A DNA stretch of 64,000 nt from M3007 sp044350425 (GTDB lineage: Bacteria > Bacteroidota > Bacteroidia > Chitinophagales > Saprospiraceae), in NCBI GenBank assembly GCA_044350425.1, contig JBILHS010000007.1, positions 1-64,000 of the forward strand. The letters are read 5' to 3'. Every line of letters starts with the position of its first letter. Position 1 is the first letter of the stretch. A model generated the notes under the pieces. It was not told the DNA's origin. It saw nothing but the letters and a program-made list of their open reading frames with translations, and searched no databases. Shown one piece after another: positions 8,213 to 16,497 of this stretch. The position numbers and the translations under genes were made by a program.

Positions 8213-9448
8213 ATGGAAAGCCTCCTACAAAAGTACAAGGAGAAAAAGCCCGAGATTATTTTTGAATGGCATGACGAAGAAACGGGCGCAGAAGGTTGGA
8301 TCGTCATCAATTCACTGCGCAACGGCGCGGCAGGCGGTGGAACCCGGATGCGTAAAGGTCTGACCTGCGAGGAAGTTATTTCGCTGGCAAAAGTAATGGA
8401 GATCAAGTTTAGCGTGTGCGGTCCTGCCATCGGTGGTGCCAAGAGTGGTATCAATTTTGACCCATCAGACCCGCGTCGTTTGGAAGTATTGGAGCGTTGG
8501 TACCGCGCGGCACTCCCCATTTTGAAAAATTATTATGGCACGGGTGGAGATCTCAATGTCGACGAGATCAAAGACGTTGTGCCGATTACAGAGGCCCTGG
8601 GGCTTTGGCACCCTCAGGAAGGCATTGTCCGCGGGCACTTCAAGCCCAGCGAAGGCCAGCAGATCAACATCATCGGCCAACTCCGGTATGGCTGTACCAA
8701 GATCGTAGAAGATCCGGAATACGTGCCAGAAGGCGGCCAGCATAGATATGCAGTAGCCGATCTGATCACGGGTTATGGTGTAGCAGAATCTGTGCGCCAT
8801 TTTTATGATATTTTCCATCAGACCACGTTGACCGGCAAAACGGCCATCATCCAGGGCTGGGGCAACGTAGCCTCTGCGGCGGCATGCTATCTGACCAAGG
8901 AAGGGGTGAAAATTGTGGGGATCATTGACCGTGTAGGAGGCATCCTGGCACCTGAGGGCCTGCCACTGGAAGAAGTGAAGCATCTTTTTAACGAAAAAGT
9001 GGGCAATAAGATCACTGCCCACAATTTGTTATCCTTTGATGAAGTAAATGAGAAGATATGGAAGATGGGGGCAGATATTTTTATCCCGGGCGCAGCCTCT
9101 AAACTGGTCACCCGGGCACAGGTAGATTCAATGTTGGAAGGTGGTATTGAAGTACTTGCATGTGGCGCGAATGTACCTTTCGTAGATGATCAGGTGTTCT
9201 TTGGACCTACGGCACGCTTTACAGACGAACATACCGCAGTGGTCCCTGATTTTATCTCCAATTGTGGCATGGCCAGGGTGTTTGCTTACCTGATGCAGCC
9301 GGATGCAGTCATGACCGACCGGGCAATTTTCTCCGATACTTCGGTCACAATTCGTCGCGCATTGGAAGAAGTTAGAAAAAATAACGATTCTAACCGAAAA
9401 ATATCCACCACAGCTCTATTTTTGGCCCTGAAAAAGCTTGGAATCTGA
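8213..9448 (+). CDS. Glu/Leu/Phe/Val dehydrogenase
   Basis: A 411-residue amino-acid dehydrogenase that interconverts an amino acid and its 2-oxo acid with NAD(P) and ammonia. The N-terminal dimerisation and substrate domain shows GGTRMRKGLTCEEVISLAKV and the catalytic-lysine region IGGAKSGINFDP. The C-terminal Rossmann domain shows IIQGWGNVASAAACYL, which fits GxGNV. ELFV enzymes with this layout include glutamate and leucine dehydrogenases. FDPSDPRRLE and the GTGGDLNVDE segment are conserved, but substrate specificity cannot be settled by eye. It is monocistronic: promoter at 8163, OmpA gene 131 bases downstream. Confidence 0.88.
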   Translation: MESLLQKYKEKKPEIIFEWHDEETGAEGWIVINSLRNGAAGGGTRMRKGLTCEEVISLAKVMEIKFSVCGPAIGGAKSGINFDPSDPRRLEVLERWYRAALPILKNYYGTGGDLNVDEIKDVVPITEALGLWHPQEGIVRGHFKPSEGQQINIIGQLRYGCTKIVEDPEYVPEGGQHRYAVADLITGYGVAESVRHFYDIFHQTTLTGKTAIIQGWGNVASAAACYLTKEGVKIVGIIDRVGGILAPEGLPLEEVKHLFNEKVGNKITAHNLLSFDEVNEKIWKMGADIFIPGAASKLVTRAQVDSMLEGGIEVLACGANVPFVDDQVFFGPTARFTDEHTAVVPDFISNCGMARVFAYLMQPDAVMTDRAIFSDTSVTIRRALEEVRKNNDSNRKISTTALFLALKKLGI

Positions 9449-9579
9449 GTTTTTTGTCTAATATTGCATTGTTTTTCAAATTCGTTTTTTAGTACCATCC
9501 TGTTTTCCGAAAGACATACCCCCTGAAAACAACAACGAACAAACAGTAACATTCATTTCATTAAAAATTCAGCAACCCT

Positions 9580-11022
9580 ATGACGGTTCGGAAATTAACA
9601 TTTGCGCTCCTTTTGACCTCCCTTGGAATGGGTTTGTCTGCTCAAGATGCAGGCTCAACCTATCGTTCATTCACTCCTGCCGACCAATGGGAAGTTGGCG
9701 TTGACCTCGGAACTCCGATGGTTATCGGCGACCTCGACGCAAAATTCCCTGGCTTTGGCGGTGGCCTGCACGTACGGAAATCACTCGGTCATGTGTTCTC
9801 CATTCGCGCCAACGCCCTGTATGCTTCTATGAAAAATGAAAATACAGGCACTTCTAACATGGACAAATCTGAAACTACCTGGTTCTCTGGTAGCGGCCAT
9901 TTGGTCATGACCGTAAACAACCTTCGCTTCGACAAGCCTTACCGCAAAGTAGGTTTGAATGTTTTTGGTGGTCTTGGTTACGCTTCTACGGACGTTACAT
10001 TCAACAGCACTGCGCTGGATCCTAAGCCTGCTGGTGCTACAGTAGAAGTAGGCGCTGGTCTTGCTTTCCGTTTCAGCCCAAAATTCAATCTTGGCATTGA
10101 GTACACCGTGGCTCAGATGCTTGGTTCTGACGGCGACCTGTTGGATGGCGACAATAACACCGGCGACTCACGTACCACTTACCGCGACGCTTTCCACTAC
10201 CCACACCTTTCATTGAATTTCAACATCGGCGGTAAGGACAAAGCGGGCAACAAAAAATCAGAACCACTCTACTGGGTTAACCCAATGGAAACTGCTGGCA
10301 AAGCTATTTCTGATCTCGAAAAACGCGCAATCTATGACCCAACCGATACAGACGGTGACGGTATCATCGATGCGATCGACGAGGAAGACGCTAGCCCTGC
10401 AGGTGCTCGTGTAGATACCAAAGGTGTTACACTGGACTCTGACGGCGACAAAGTGCCGAACTACATGGACAAAGAGCCTTTCTCTCCTCCAGGGTTCACA
10501 GTAAACAAAGATGGTGTGGCTCAGGTGCCAAAACCGATCACTGAAAGCGACGTGAATCGTATCGTTGATGCGAAGATCGCTGCGATCAAGTTCCCAACTC
10601 CATCCAGCAATGAGTGGTTCTTCCCAATGGTGAACTTTGGCGACAACCGCTTTGACGTTCGTTACAGCGAGTACGAAAAACTATATCAGGTGGCTACGGT
10701 GTTGAAAAACAACCCAAGTCTTAAAGTGGTTGCAGTAGGTCACACGGACGATCGTGGTCCAGAAGGCTATAATGCAGTGCTTTCTTACAACCGTGCTAAA
10801 GCGGCTATCGAAACCCTGGTTTCTCAGTATGGCGTATCACGTGATCGCCTGATCCTGAACTGGGCTGGTGAAACTACCAATCTGGTTCCTCAAAAAGGTG
10901 CCAGCACGATCAACCGTCGTGTTGAATTCCGCGTAGTTAAAGGCGAAACAGAAATGGCTCGCCCTGCTGGTAAAGAAGCTGGCAAAGGCAGCTTCAAAGG
11001 CAACAAAGATGCTGGCTATTAA
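9580..11022 (+). CDS. OmpA-family outer-membrane protein with thrombospondin type 3 repeats
   Basis: A 480-residue cell-envelope protein. The signal peptide covers residues 1-21 (ending SAQ), then an eight-strand-like barrel (about 30-220; YRKVGLNVFGGLGYAS, FNLGIEYTVAQMLG). A linker carries calcium-binding TSP3-type repeats (DTDGDGIIDAIDEEDASPAG, LDSDGDKVPNYMD). The C-terminal OmpA domain (about 345-455) shows the peptidoglycan-binding pattern VVAVGHTDDRGPEGYNAVLS, YNRAKAAIETL and NRRVEF. Preferred codons such as CGT and GGT are frequent, as in highly expressed envelope genes. It ends at a good terminator (11045-11078), so it is probably monocistronic. Confidence 0.92.
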   Translation: MTVRKLTFALLLTSLGMGLSAQDAGSTYRSFTPADQWEVGVDLGTPMVIGDLDAKFPGFGGGLHVRKSLGHVFSIRANALYASMKNENTGTSNMDKSETTWFSGSGHLVMTVNNLRFDKPYRKVGLNVFGGLGYASTDVTFNSTALDPKPAGATVEVGAGLAFRFSPKFNLGIEYTVAQMLGSDGDLLDGDNNTGDSRTTYRDAFHYPHLSLNFNIGGKDKAGNKKSEPLYWVNPMETAGKAISDLEKRAIYDPTDTDGDGIIDAIDEEDASPAGARVDTKGVTLDSDGDKVPNYMDKEPFSPPGFTVNKDGVAQVPKPITESDVNRIVDAKIAAIKFPTPSSNEWFFPMVNFGDNRFDVRYSEYEKLYQVATVLKNNPSLKVVAVGHTDDRGPEGYNAVLSYNRAKAAIETLVSQYGVSRDRLILNWAGETTNLVPQKGASTINRRVEFRVVKGETEMARPAGKEAGKGSFKGNKDAGY

Positions 11023-11044
11023 TTCTTAGTCAACCAGACATACG

Positions 11045-11078
11045 ATGGGCAACTCCTGTACGGGGGTTGCCCATTTTT
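11045..11078 (+). terminator. Intrinsic terminator of the OmpA-family gene
   Basis: ATGGGCAACTCC at 11045-11056 pairs with GGGGTTGCCCAT at 11063-11074 (one G-T pair), followed by TTTT. It lies 23 bases after the stop codon. Confidence 0.85.
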
Positions 11079-11285
11079 GTTAAACATCCCTAAACCCTGA
11101 TGGCCCAAATGGAGTTACGAATCTGACTAAATGACCATCTGACCCATCCGCAATCAGGAATCGTAACTTCCGGCATGTTTTTAACCGCCTGTGATCCCTG
11201 CTGCCCGAAATAATAAACAGTATTTCGAACGCGTTGAAGGGTACTTGTTGAAAGATTTACGTCAACATAGCCAAAACGTTCGTGT

Positions 11286-12131
11286 ATGAAAACGACCATG
11301 CTTAAAAATTCAACTTTTGGGCTATTTACAGTCCTCCTGTTCTCAGTTGCAGGATTCAAACAGGCGCCGCAGCCACTACTGGAAAATGCTTCCCCGCTTG
11401 AAACAGGGGTCGCCTTCCAGCATGGGGAACAACTCACCTATAAAATCTATTATAACCTCGATTTTATCTGGGTGCCGGCAGGGGAGGTAACCTTCAAGAT
11501 CTATGATGAAGGCAACCAATATCATTATAAAGCCAAGGGCGAAACCTATGACTCCTACGAATGGTTTTTTAGTGCAAAGGACGAATACGATTCCTGGGTA
11601 GATAAAAATACCTTGCTCCCGAATTACTCCGAACGCAGCGTGAATGAGGGCAATTACCATATTTTTGAAAAAATATCATTCAATCAAAGTGGTAAGAAAA
11701 TGACGGTTTGGCGTTCCTCCAAACGGGGTGAAAAAGAGGAAAAAACGGAACACAACGTACAAGCTGAATGCAATGACGTGCTCTCCAGTCTTTACAACCT
11801 GCGCAATGTAGATTACGGAAGCCAGGCTGCCGGCTATGCGGTTCCCTTTAGTATTTTTATGGATAAGGCGGAATATCCTTTGAAAATGAAATACATGGGA
11901 AGGGAAGACAATAAAAAAGTGTACAAAATGGGGCGATACAAGACCCTCCGGTTTCAACCCGAGGTTATTGCCGGGAATGTCTTCAAAGAAGATGCACAAA
12001 TGTCAGTTTGGGTCTCCGACGATTCCAACCACATTCCACTGCTCATCGAGTCGCCGGTGTCGGTGGGCTCTGTGAAAATGGTACTCAAGGAATATTGGGG
12101 ACTCAAATATCCTTTTGACGCAAAGCGATAG
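11286..12131 (+). CDS. DUF3108 domain protein, exported
   Basis: A 281-residue protein with an N-terminal signal (residues 1-25, FGLFTVLLFSVAGF). The rest fits DUF3108, a family of predicted periplasmic proteins of unknown function: GEQLTYKIYYNLDFIWVPAG at the start of the domain, EWFFSAKDEYDSWVD, and WVSDDSNHIPLLIESPV near the C-terminus. ATG 11286 is used; a second Met at residue 5 is an alternative. It lies between the OmpA terminator and the AAA-like gene and probably has its own promoter. No partner is evident from context. Confidence 0.82.
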   Translation: MKTTMLKNSTFGLFTVLLFSVAGFKQAPQPLLENASPLETGVAFQHGEQLTYKIYYNLDFIWVPAGEVTFKIYDEGNQYHYKAKGETYDSYEWFFSAKDEYDSWVDKNTLLPNYSERSVNEGNYHIFEKISFNQSGKKMTVWRSSKRGEKEEKTEHNVQAECNDVLSSLYNLRNVDYGSQAAGYAVPFSIFMDKAEYPLKMKYMGREDNKKVYKMGRYKTLRFQPEVIAGNVFKEDAQMSVWVSDDSNHIPLLIESPVSVGSVKMVLKEYWGLKYPFDAKR

Positions 12132-12180
12132 TAGCAGATCCTGGCGAAAATAACTTGTGACTTTAATATAGTTCCTTAGC

Positions 12181-12189
12181 TATCTTCGC
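12181..12189 (+). promoter_or_regulatory. Possible -7 box for the AAA-like/subtilase pair
   Basis: TATCTTCGC differs from TAnnTTTGC at one position and ends 21 bases before the TTG at 12211. It is the only promoter-like box between the DUF3108 stop and the pair. Confidence 0.35.
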
Positions 12190-12210
12190 CTTGCTAAATT
12201 CGTTAATCTA

Positions 12211-13830
12211 TTGACCGCCCATTCTCCGCTTTTCCGCATGCTTCCACTGGTTGTGCCAGCGGTGGCTTTATTCCTTTGGTTTGGCTCTCGCAACCAACCT
12301 GACCCACTCTGGGCAGAATCCGCTGCTTTGTTGCGTCAGCCTGCGGCCCTCATTGGGGAGGTGCCAGATTCCCTGCAAGCACTTTATTGCCAGATCCACC
12401 AGCTGCCCTTCAAGTCGGGCGATAGTACCGCTTTACGTCTGGTGATGCAGCCCACACCCACCAATATTGAGTGGGTGTCGTTCAAGAAACTGACGGTCGC
12501 TGCAGCTACTTCACCCTTGCGTCGGATCGTTATTTCAGGGGTGACCGGGGTCGGGGCCACCAAGCAAGGGAAACGTGTCGCCAATCTCCTGGCGGGGAGT
12601 TATGACCGGGTCTTGCAGATCGATTGCGCTCCTTGGTTTGATGTAGAATACCACAAAAAATATATCGGACAGGAAGACGCCAAAGGGATATTTTATCCCG
12701 GAGAACTGTTGCTTTTTTGGGAACGCTGCCGACAGCATCCGGATCAGAAGTTTGTAGCAGTGGTGGATAATTTTGACAAGATCAACCCTGAAACCTTTTT
12801 TGGGCCAGCCCTCTGGGAAGCACTCAGCGCCAAAAAAACGGTGACTGAGGTGGGTGGAAAAATGGTTGAAATGCCTCGAAATTTTTACCTGTTGTCCATC
12901 ACACATTTCGGGCCGGGCGCAGTGGTCGAATTTAACGGAGAACATTTCAAACGCCTCGGAGATCGTATCCCGCTGGAGATCAGTCCCAGAGATCTGGTCG
13001 CCTGGTTGAACCTGCAAACGCGGGGCGCAGAAACGGATTCTGTCCGGCTCGCCGCCCTTCGGGATACGGCGCAGATGCATCGGTTCCTGTTCTATTTTTT
13101 GAAAACCAATCAGTTGCTTTTCAAAAAATATACCGAAGGACACCAAATGGGTCAGGGTGCCAACCTCCGTCCTTTATACCTGGATTCCGAACGCGAAAAA
13201 TTTAAACTGGCTGTAATGAGCCATTTGAACGCCTTACGACCTGTACATCCACTTACCCTAAAGGATTTTGAGCCCATTGACTTTAGCATCCGCAACGAGG
13301 GGATGGAAGCTGGTTCGAGCCTTTTTGCAAGGTTTTTGCAATTGCTGTATGATACGGGCTATTTTGTGGAGATCACCATGGTCGGTACTACCGCCTTGCT
13401 CACGGCGCTGGCAGGATACTGGGTATTCCGCCGCCGCGAACAACTCATCCGCCGGTATGGCGATCGGGCCAGACAGGTGTTTGCCAATTTTGAAGGACAG
13501 CAGATCAGTGCCGAGGCGGCCTCCCGCCGATTGGAAGAAATAAAATATGAGGTGGATAGTCTGGTGCTGCGCAGAAAATTAGGGTATACAGAGGGCTTGT
13601 ATTTTTTAGCCTTTATTGAAGATATGGTGAAGCGTATCGAATTTGCCCGCAGCATCAGTGAGAATTTTTTGGAGCTTTTTGGAGCTTTTATGGAAGACGA
13701 TATGTTGACAGAAGGTGAATACATTAAACTCAAACAATTTCTCCTGAGCATGCGACATAAGATACCCGTTGACGTGTATGAGCAATTCAGTCGAAAAGTC
13801 GAGAACACATACGCTGCAAGTCGGAATTAA
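12211..13830 (+). CDS. Membrane-anchored AAA-like protein with degenerate P-loop
   Basis: A 539-residue protein if translated from TTG 12211; ATG 12238 (residue 10) is an equally likely start. It has an N-terminal hydrophobic segment (about 10-25) and a second one at about 386-404 followed by FRRREQLIRR, which places the C-terminal 130 residues in the cytoplasm by the positive-inside rule. Between them, residues 105-300 look like an AAA module: ISGVTGVGATKQGKR (108-122) resembles a Walker A, but the GKT position reads ATK/GKR; FVAVVDNFDKI (181-191) resembles Walker B; and RNFYLLSITHFGPG fits a sensor region. The C-terminus is helical and charged. Gene-end spacing to the subtilase is 37 bases, suggesting an operon. 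I do not recognise a named family, and ATP use is doubtful. Confidence 0.7.
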   Translation: MTAHSPLFRMLPLVVPAVALFLWFGSRNQPDPLWAESAALLRQPAALIGEVPDSLQALYCQIHQLPFKSGDSTALRLVMQPTPTNIEWVSFKKLTVAAATSPLRRIVISGVTGVGATKQGKRVANLLAGSYDRVLQIDCAPWFDVEYHKKYIGQEDAKGIFYPGELLLFWERCRQHPDQKFVAVVDNFDKINPETFFGPALWEALSAKKTVTEVGGKMVEMPRNFYLLSITHFGPGAVVEFNGEHFKRLGDRIPLEISPRDLVAWLNLQTRGAETDSVRLAALRDTAQMHRFLFYFLKTNQLLFKKYTEGHQMGQGANLRPLYLDSEREKFKLAVMSHLNALRPVHPLTLKDFEPIDFSIRNEGMEAGSSLFARFLQLLYDTGYFVEITMVGTTALLTALAGYWVFRRREQLIRRYGDRARQVFANFEGQQISAEAASRRLEEIKYEVDSLVLRRKLGYTEGLYFLAFIEDMVKRIEFARSISENFLELFGAFMEDDMLTEGEYIKLKQFLLSMRHKIPVDVYEQFSRKVENTYAASRN

Positions 13831-13867
13831 CCCTAGTTTTACGCCTCAACCAAATTGCCACCACCAC

Positions 13868-15511
13868 ATGTATAAAGTCAAATTCGGCGGCAAAAAGGGC
13901 AAGTCCATTCATCTGGTCGAAAGCCCTGACCTTATCGCCATCCGAACCGAAGGCAACCAAACACTGGAAGACGTCGGTCTGACCCCGCGTAGCCGTGGTC
14001 TGATGAAAGGTAACACAGAAGTTGCAGCCTTTCCGGAGGCAGGAGTTACGGTACGCCGTATGGCAGATGATAATGCCGCACTCGGCCTCGAATCCGCTGC
14101 CAGCCCCACCGCCCACCGGGATGAGGCACGCGCTTCACTCAAACTGGAGGATGATATCCGGTTCGCCGGACGAGTGCTTCAGGATGCTGAAAGCGGAGAG
14201 GTGATGCTTTATACCGAGAATTTTTTTGTAAAATTTCATGATAAAGTTAGCGAAAAAGACTGCCTGGACGTCCTTCAGCGCTTCAAACTGAAGGTCAAAA
14301 ATAAACTTTCCTTTGCCACCAATTCCTATTTCGCAGCAGCAGAATCCGGTACAGGTCTGGCGGTCTTTGAAATCGCTGAGCAAATTCTGAAAGAAAAAAG
14401 TGTCGAATACTGTCACCCCGAACTGGTGCAGGAGCGGCGTTTCAAATCCCCGCCCCACCCGCTTCAATGGCATCTGGCCAAAACGAAGATCAAAGGCAAG
14501 GTAATCGACAACCATGTCAATATTGAAAAAGCCTGGGCCGTCACCCGAGGGAAGGGCATCACGGTTGCGGTCCTGGATGATGGTGTAGAGATCAATCACC
14601 CTGAATTTTCAGGGCGTATTGTACATCCTTTTGATGCAACTGAGAACAACGAAGATCCGCGGCCCAAGGCGGACGAAGATTCACACGGCACCTCCTGCGC
14701 AGGCCTGGCCTGTGCTGCAGGACTCGAAAACGGGGCCAGTGGCACCGCGCCGGAAGCAAACCTGATGCCGATCCGTTTGCGAAGCGGCCTGGGCAGCATG
14801 TCTGAAGCCAATGCTTTCGTTTGGGCCGCCGACCATGGTGCCGATGTGATCTCCTGCTCCTGGGGACCTTCAGATGGCGACTGGTGGAATACCGAAGATC
14901 CGCTGCACACCCGCATGGTCATGTTGCCGGACAGCACTCGTCTGGCCATGCATTATGCGCTGACCAAAGGGCGCAAGGGTCTGGGCTGTGTCATACTTTT
15001 TGCCGCAGGCAATGGCAATGAATCGGTTGAAAACGATGGTTATTGCAGTTTTGAGGGCGTCATCTCCGTAGCTGCCTGCAATGATTCCGGCAAAAGAAGT
15101 GTGTATTCTGATTTTGGAAAGGCGATTTGGGTGAGTTTCCCCAGTGGCGATTTTGAACACGCGCCTTTCCAGCATCCGGCGCCGATCAGTGAGGGCCTGC
15201 GTACCACCGACCGACTTGGGAGGCCAGGTTACCATGGCGAGGATTACACCAATTCATTCGGGGGCACTTCAGGCGCTTGTCCCGGCATGGCCGGTGTGGT
15301 CGCTTTGATCCTGGCCGCAAATCCAACCCTCAGCCAGAAAAGGGTCAAACAACTCATCCGTCGCTCCTGCGTCCAGATCGATACCACCGGCGGAAAGTAT
15401 GATGAGAAAAAGCACAGCATCTATTATGGATACGGCCGGATCGATGCCGGGAAAGCGGTGGCCAATGCCCGAAGGGCGGCAAAACCTGCTAAAGTGGTTC
15501 GGAAACGTTGA
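13868..15511 (+). CDS. Subtilisin-like serine peptidase (S8), no signal peptide
   Basis: A 547-residue subtilase starting at ATG 13868; an in-frame ATG at 13769 lies inside the previous gene and is rejected. The catalytic triad is complete: Asp237 in VAVLDDGVEINHPEF, His273 in DSHGTSCAG, Ser468 in GGTSGACPGMAG. The first 210 residues form a pro-domain-like region (ENFFVKFHDKVSEKDCLDVL, then AEQILKEKSVEYCHPELVQE, the fold that often acts as intramolecular chaperone). No signal peptide or sorting tail is visible, so it may be cytoplasmic or exported by an unusual route. It follows the AAA-like membrane gene closely, which suggests the two work together; that is an inference from spacing. Confidence 0.9.
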   Translation: MYKVKFGGKKGKSIHLVESPDLIAIRTEGNQTLEDVGLTPRSRGLMKGNTEVAAFPEAGVTVRRMADDNAALGLESAASPTAHRDEARASLKLEDDIRFAGRVLQDAESGEVMLYTENFFVKFHDKVSEKDCLDVLQRFKLKVKNKLSFATNSYFAAAESGTGLAVFEIAEQILKEKSVEYCHPELVQERRFKSPPHPLQWHLAKTKIKGKVIDNHVNIEKAWAVTRGKGITVAVLDDGVEINHPEFSGRIVHPFDATENNEDPRPKADEDSHGTSCAGLACAAGLENGASGTAPEANLMPIRLRSGLGSMSEANAFVWAADHGADVISCSWGPSDGDWWNTEDPLHTRMVMLPDSTRLAMHYALTKGRKGLGCVILFAAGNGNESVENDGYCSFEGVISVAACNDSGKRSVYSDFGKAIWVSFPSGDFEHAPFQHPAPISEGLRTTDRLGRPGYHGEDYTNSFGGTSGACPGMAGVVALILAANPTLSQKRVKQLIRRSCVQIDTTGGKYDEKKHSIYYGYGRIDAGKAVANARRAAKPAKVVRKR

Positions 15512-15525
15512 TTTGGGGAGGTGGT

Positions 15526-15573
15526 GATTTGGTGATTTGAGTGCCCAGGCTTGGCCACTCGAATCCCCAAATC
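15526..15573. repeat. Inverted repeat between convergent genes (GATTTGGGG type)
   Basis: GATTTGGTGATTTGAGTG at 15526-15543 pairs with CACTCGAATCCCCAAATC at 15556-15573 with two mismatches (one G-T). It lies between the subtilase stop and the DjlA-like stop, so it may terminate both. The same GATTTGGGGATTTG wording occurs in the larger inverted repeat at 53991-54096. Confidence 0.7.
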
Positions 15574-15579
15574 CCCAGT

Positions 15580-16401
15580 TCATCCTTTCCTCGCTTCCGT
15601 AATTCGCTCATACGCCTCGTTGATCTGTTGGAATTTCTCCTTGGCGTGCCGGAGTGCTTCTGAAGACGCACCTTTGGCGGCCATTTTATCAGGGTGCCAT
15701 TGCATGGCCAGCGCGCGGTATTTTTTCTTAATGGTATCGAGGCTATCGGTTGTTTCTGCGCCGAGGATGGTGTAGTGCGGATCCATTGGATTCCAGCGGG
15801 CCTGTTGTTGTTGTTGTTGGCCGGCTCCGTTGCGGATGTGATAAAAGCGGGCTTTTACACGCTCATATTGCAGTCGGCCCACCTGAAATATCCCGGCAGC
15901 CCGGAGCAAAAGTTCCTCCTCGCGTGGATGCAGTCCGCCATCGGCAGCCGCAGTGGCAAAAAGCAGATCGAGCATGTTCAATACATGATGCCGGTCGCGG
16001 CCAAAACCCTCAAAAAAAGCCCGGGCATACTGGTCAAAAGTATCGTTGGATTCCTTGGCGTTCTTCCAGATCTTGACGGCCTGCAGGCGATTCCGTTCGT
16101 TCATGCGGAACTGGTGGCGCATCAGGCTTTCCATGTGGGATACTTCGCGCTCATTGATGGGGCCATCGGCCTTGGCCAGTTTGGCACAGAGGCGGAATAC
16201 ATGGAACACAAATTCCCCTTGCCGACGCTGATAGGCTTTGAATTCGCTGTCTGAGGTTTGTTTTTCCTTGGGTTGATCAAAAAAATAATGCCCCAGCCAG
16301 GATCCCACAAAAAAGCCGATCAGTCCACCAAAGGGAATTCCCAGGAGGTCGAACAGGAAGATGCCGGCGATGCCGCAGAGTATTTTGCCTTTGATTTCCA
16401 C
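15580..16401 (-). CDS. DjlA-like co-chaperone (TerB + J domain)
   Basis: 273 residues from GTG 16401. A longer frame opens at TTG 16467, but that codon lies inside the promoter box 16464-16472, so the GTG is preferred. Order: a glycine-rich hydrophobic N-terminal segment (GIAGIFLFDLLGIPFGGLIG) that should anchor it in the membrane, a TerB-like helical domain (about 55-180; AKADGPINEREV, TAAADGGLHPREEELL, both with acidic metal-binding-like patterns), a run of six glutamines, then a C-terminal J domain with YTILGAETTDSLDTIKKKYR and the essential HPD in QWHPDK. This matches DjlA, a DnaK co-chaperone with the J domain at the C-terminus. Interaction with DnaK is inferred from the family. Confidence 0.87.
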   Translation of the reverse strand: MEIKGKILCGIAGIFLFDLLGIPFGGLIGFFVGSWLGHYFFDQPKEKQTSDSEFKAYQRRQGEFVFHVFRLCAKLAKADGPINEREVSHMESLMRHQFRMNERNRLQAVKIWKNAKESNDTFDQYARAFFEGFGRDRHHVLNMLDLLFATAAADGGLHPREEELLLRAAGIFQVGRLQYERVKARFYHIRNGAGQQQQQQARWNPMDPHYTILGAETTDSLDTIKKKYRALAMQWHPDKMAAKGASSEALRHAKEKFQQINEAYERITEARKG

Positions 16402-16463
16402 AGTGATGGATGATTGCGATGGCTTGACTTTAAAATGTACAGCCTCTAAACATGGAATCGGCG

Positions 16464-16472
16464 CCAAAGTTA
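16464..16472 (-). promoter_or_regulatory. -7 box for the DjlA-like gene
   Basis: The minus strand reads TAACTTTGG, matching TAnnTTTG. It overlaps the TTG at 16467 that would give the longest frame, and leaves a leader of roughly 55 bases before GTG 16401, supporting the shorter protein. Confidence 0.5.
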
Positions 16473-16497
16473 TTGAAGCCTTGGAAACTGAAGCCAG

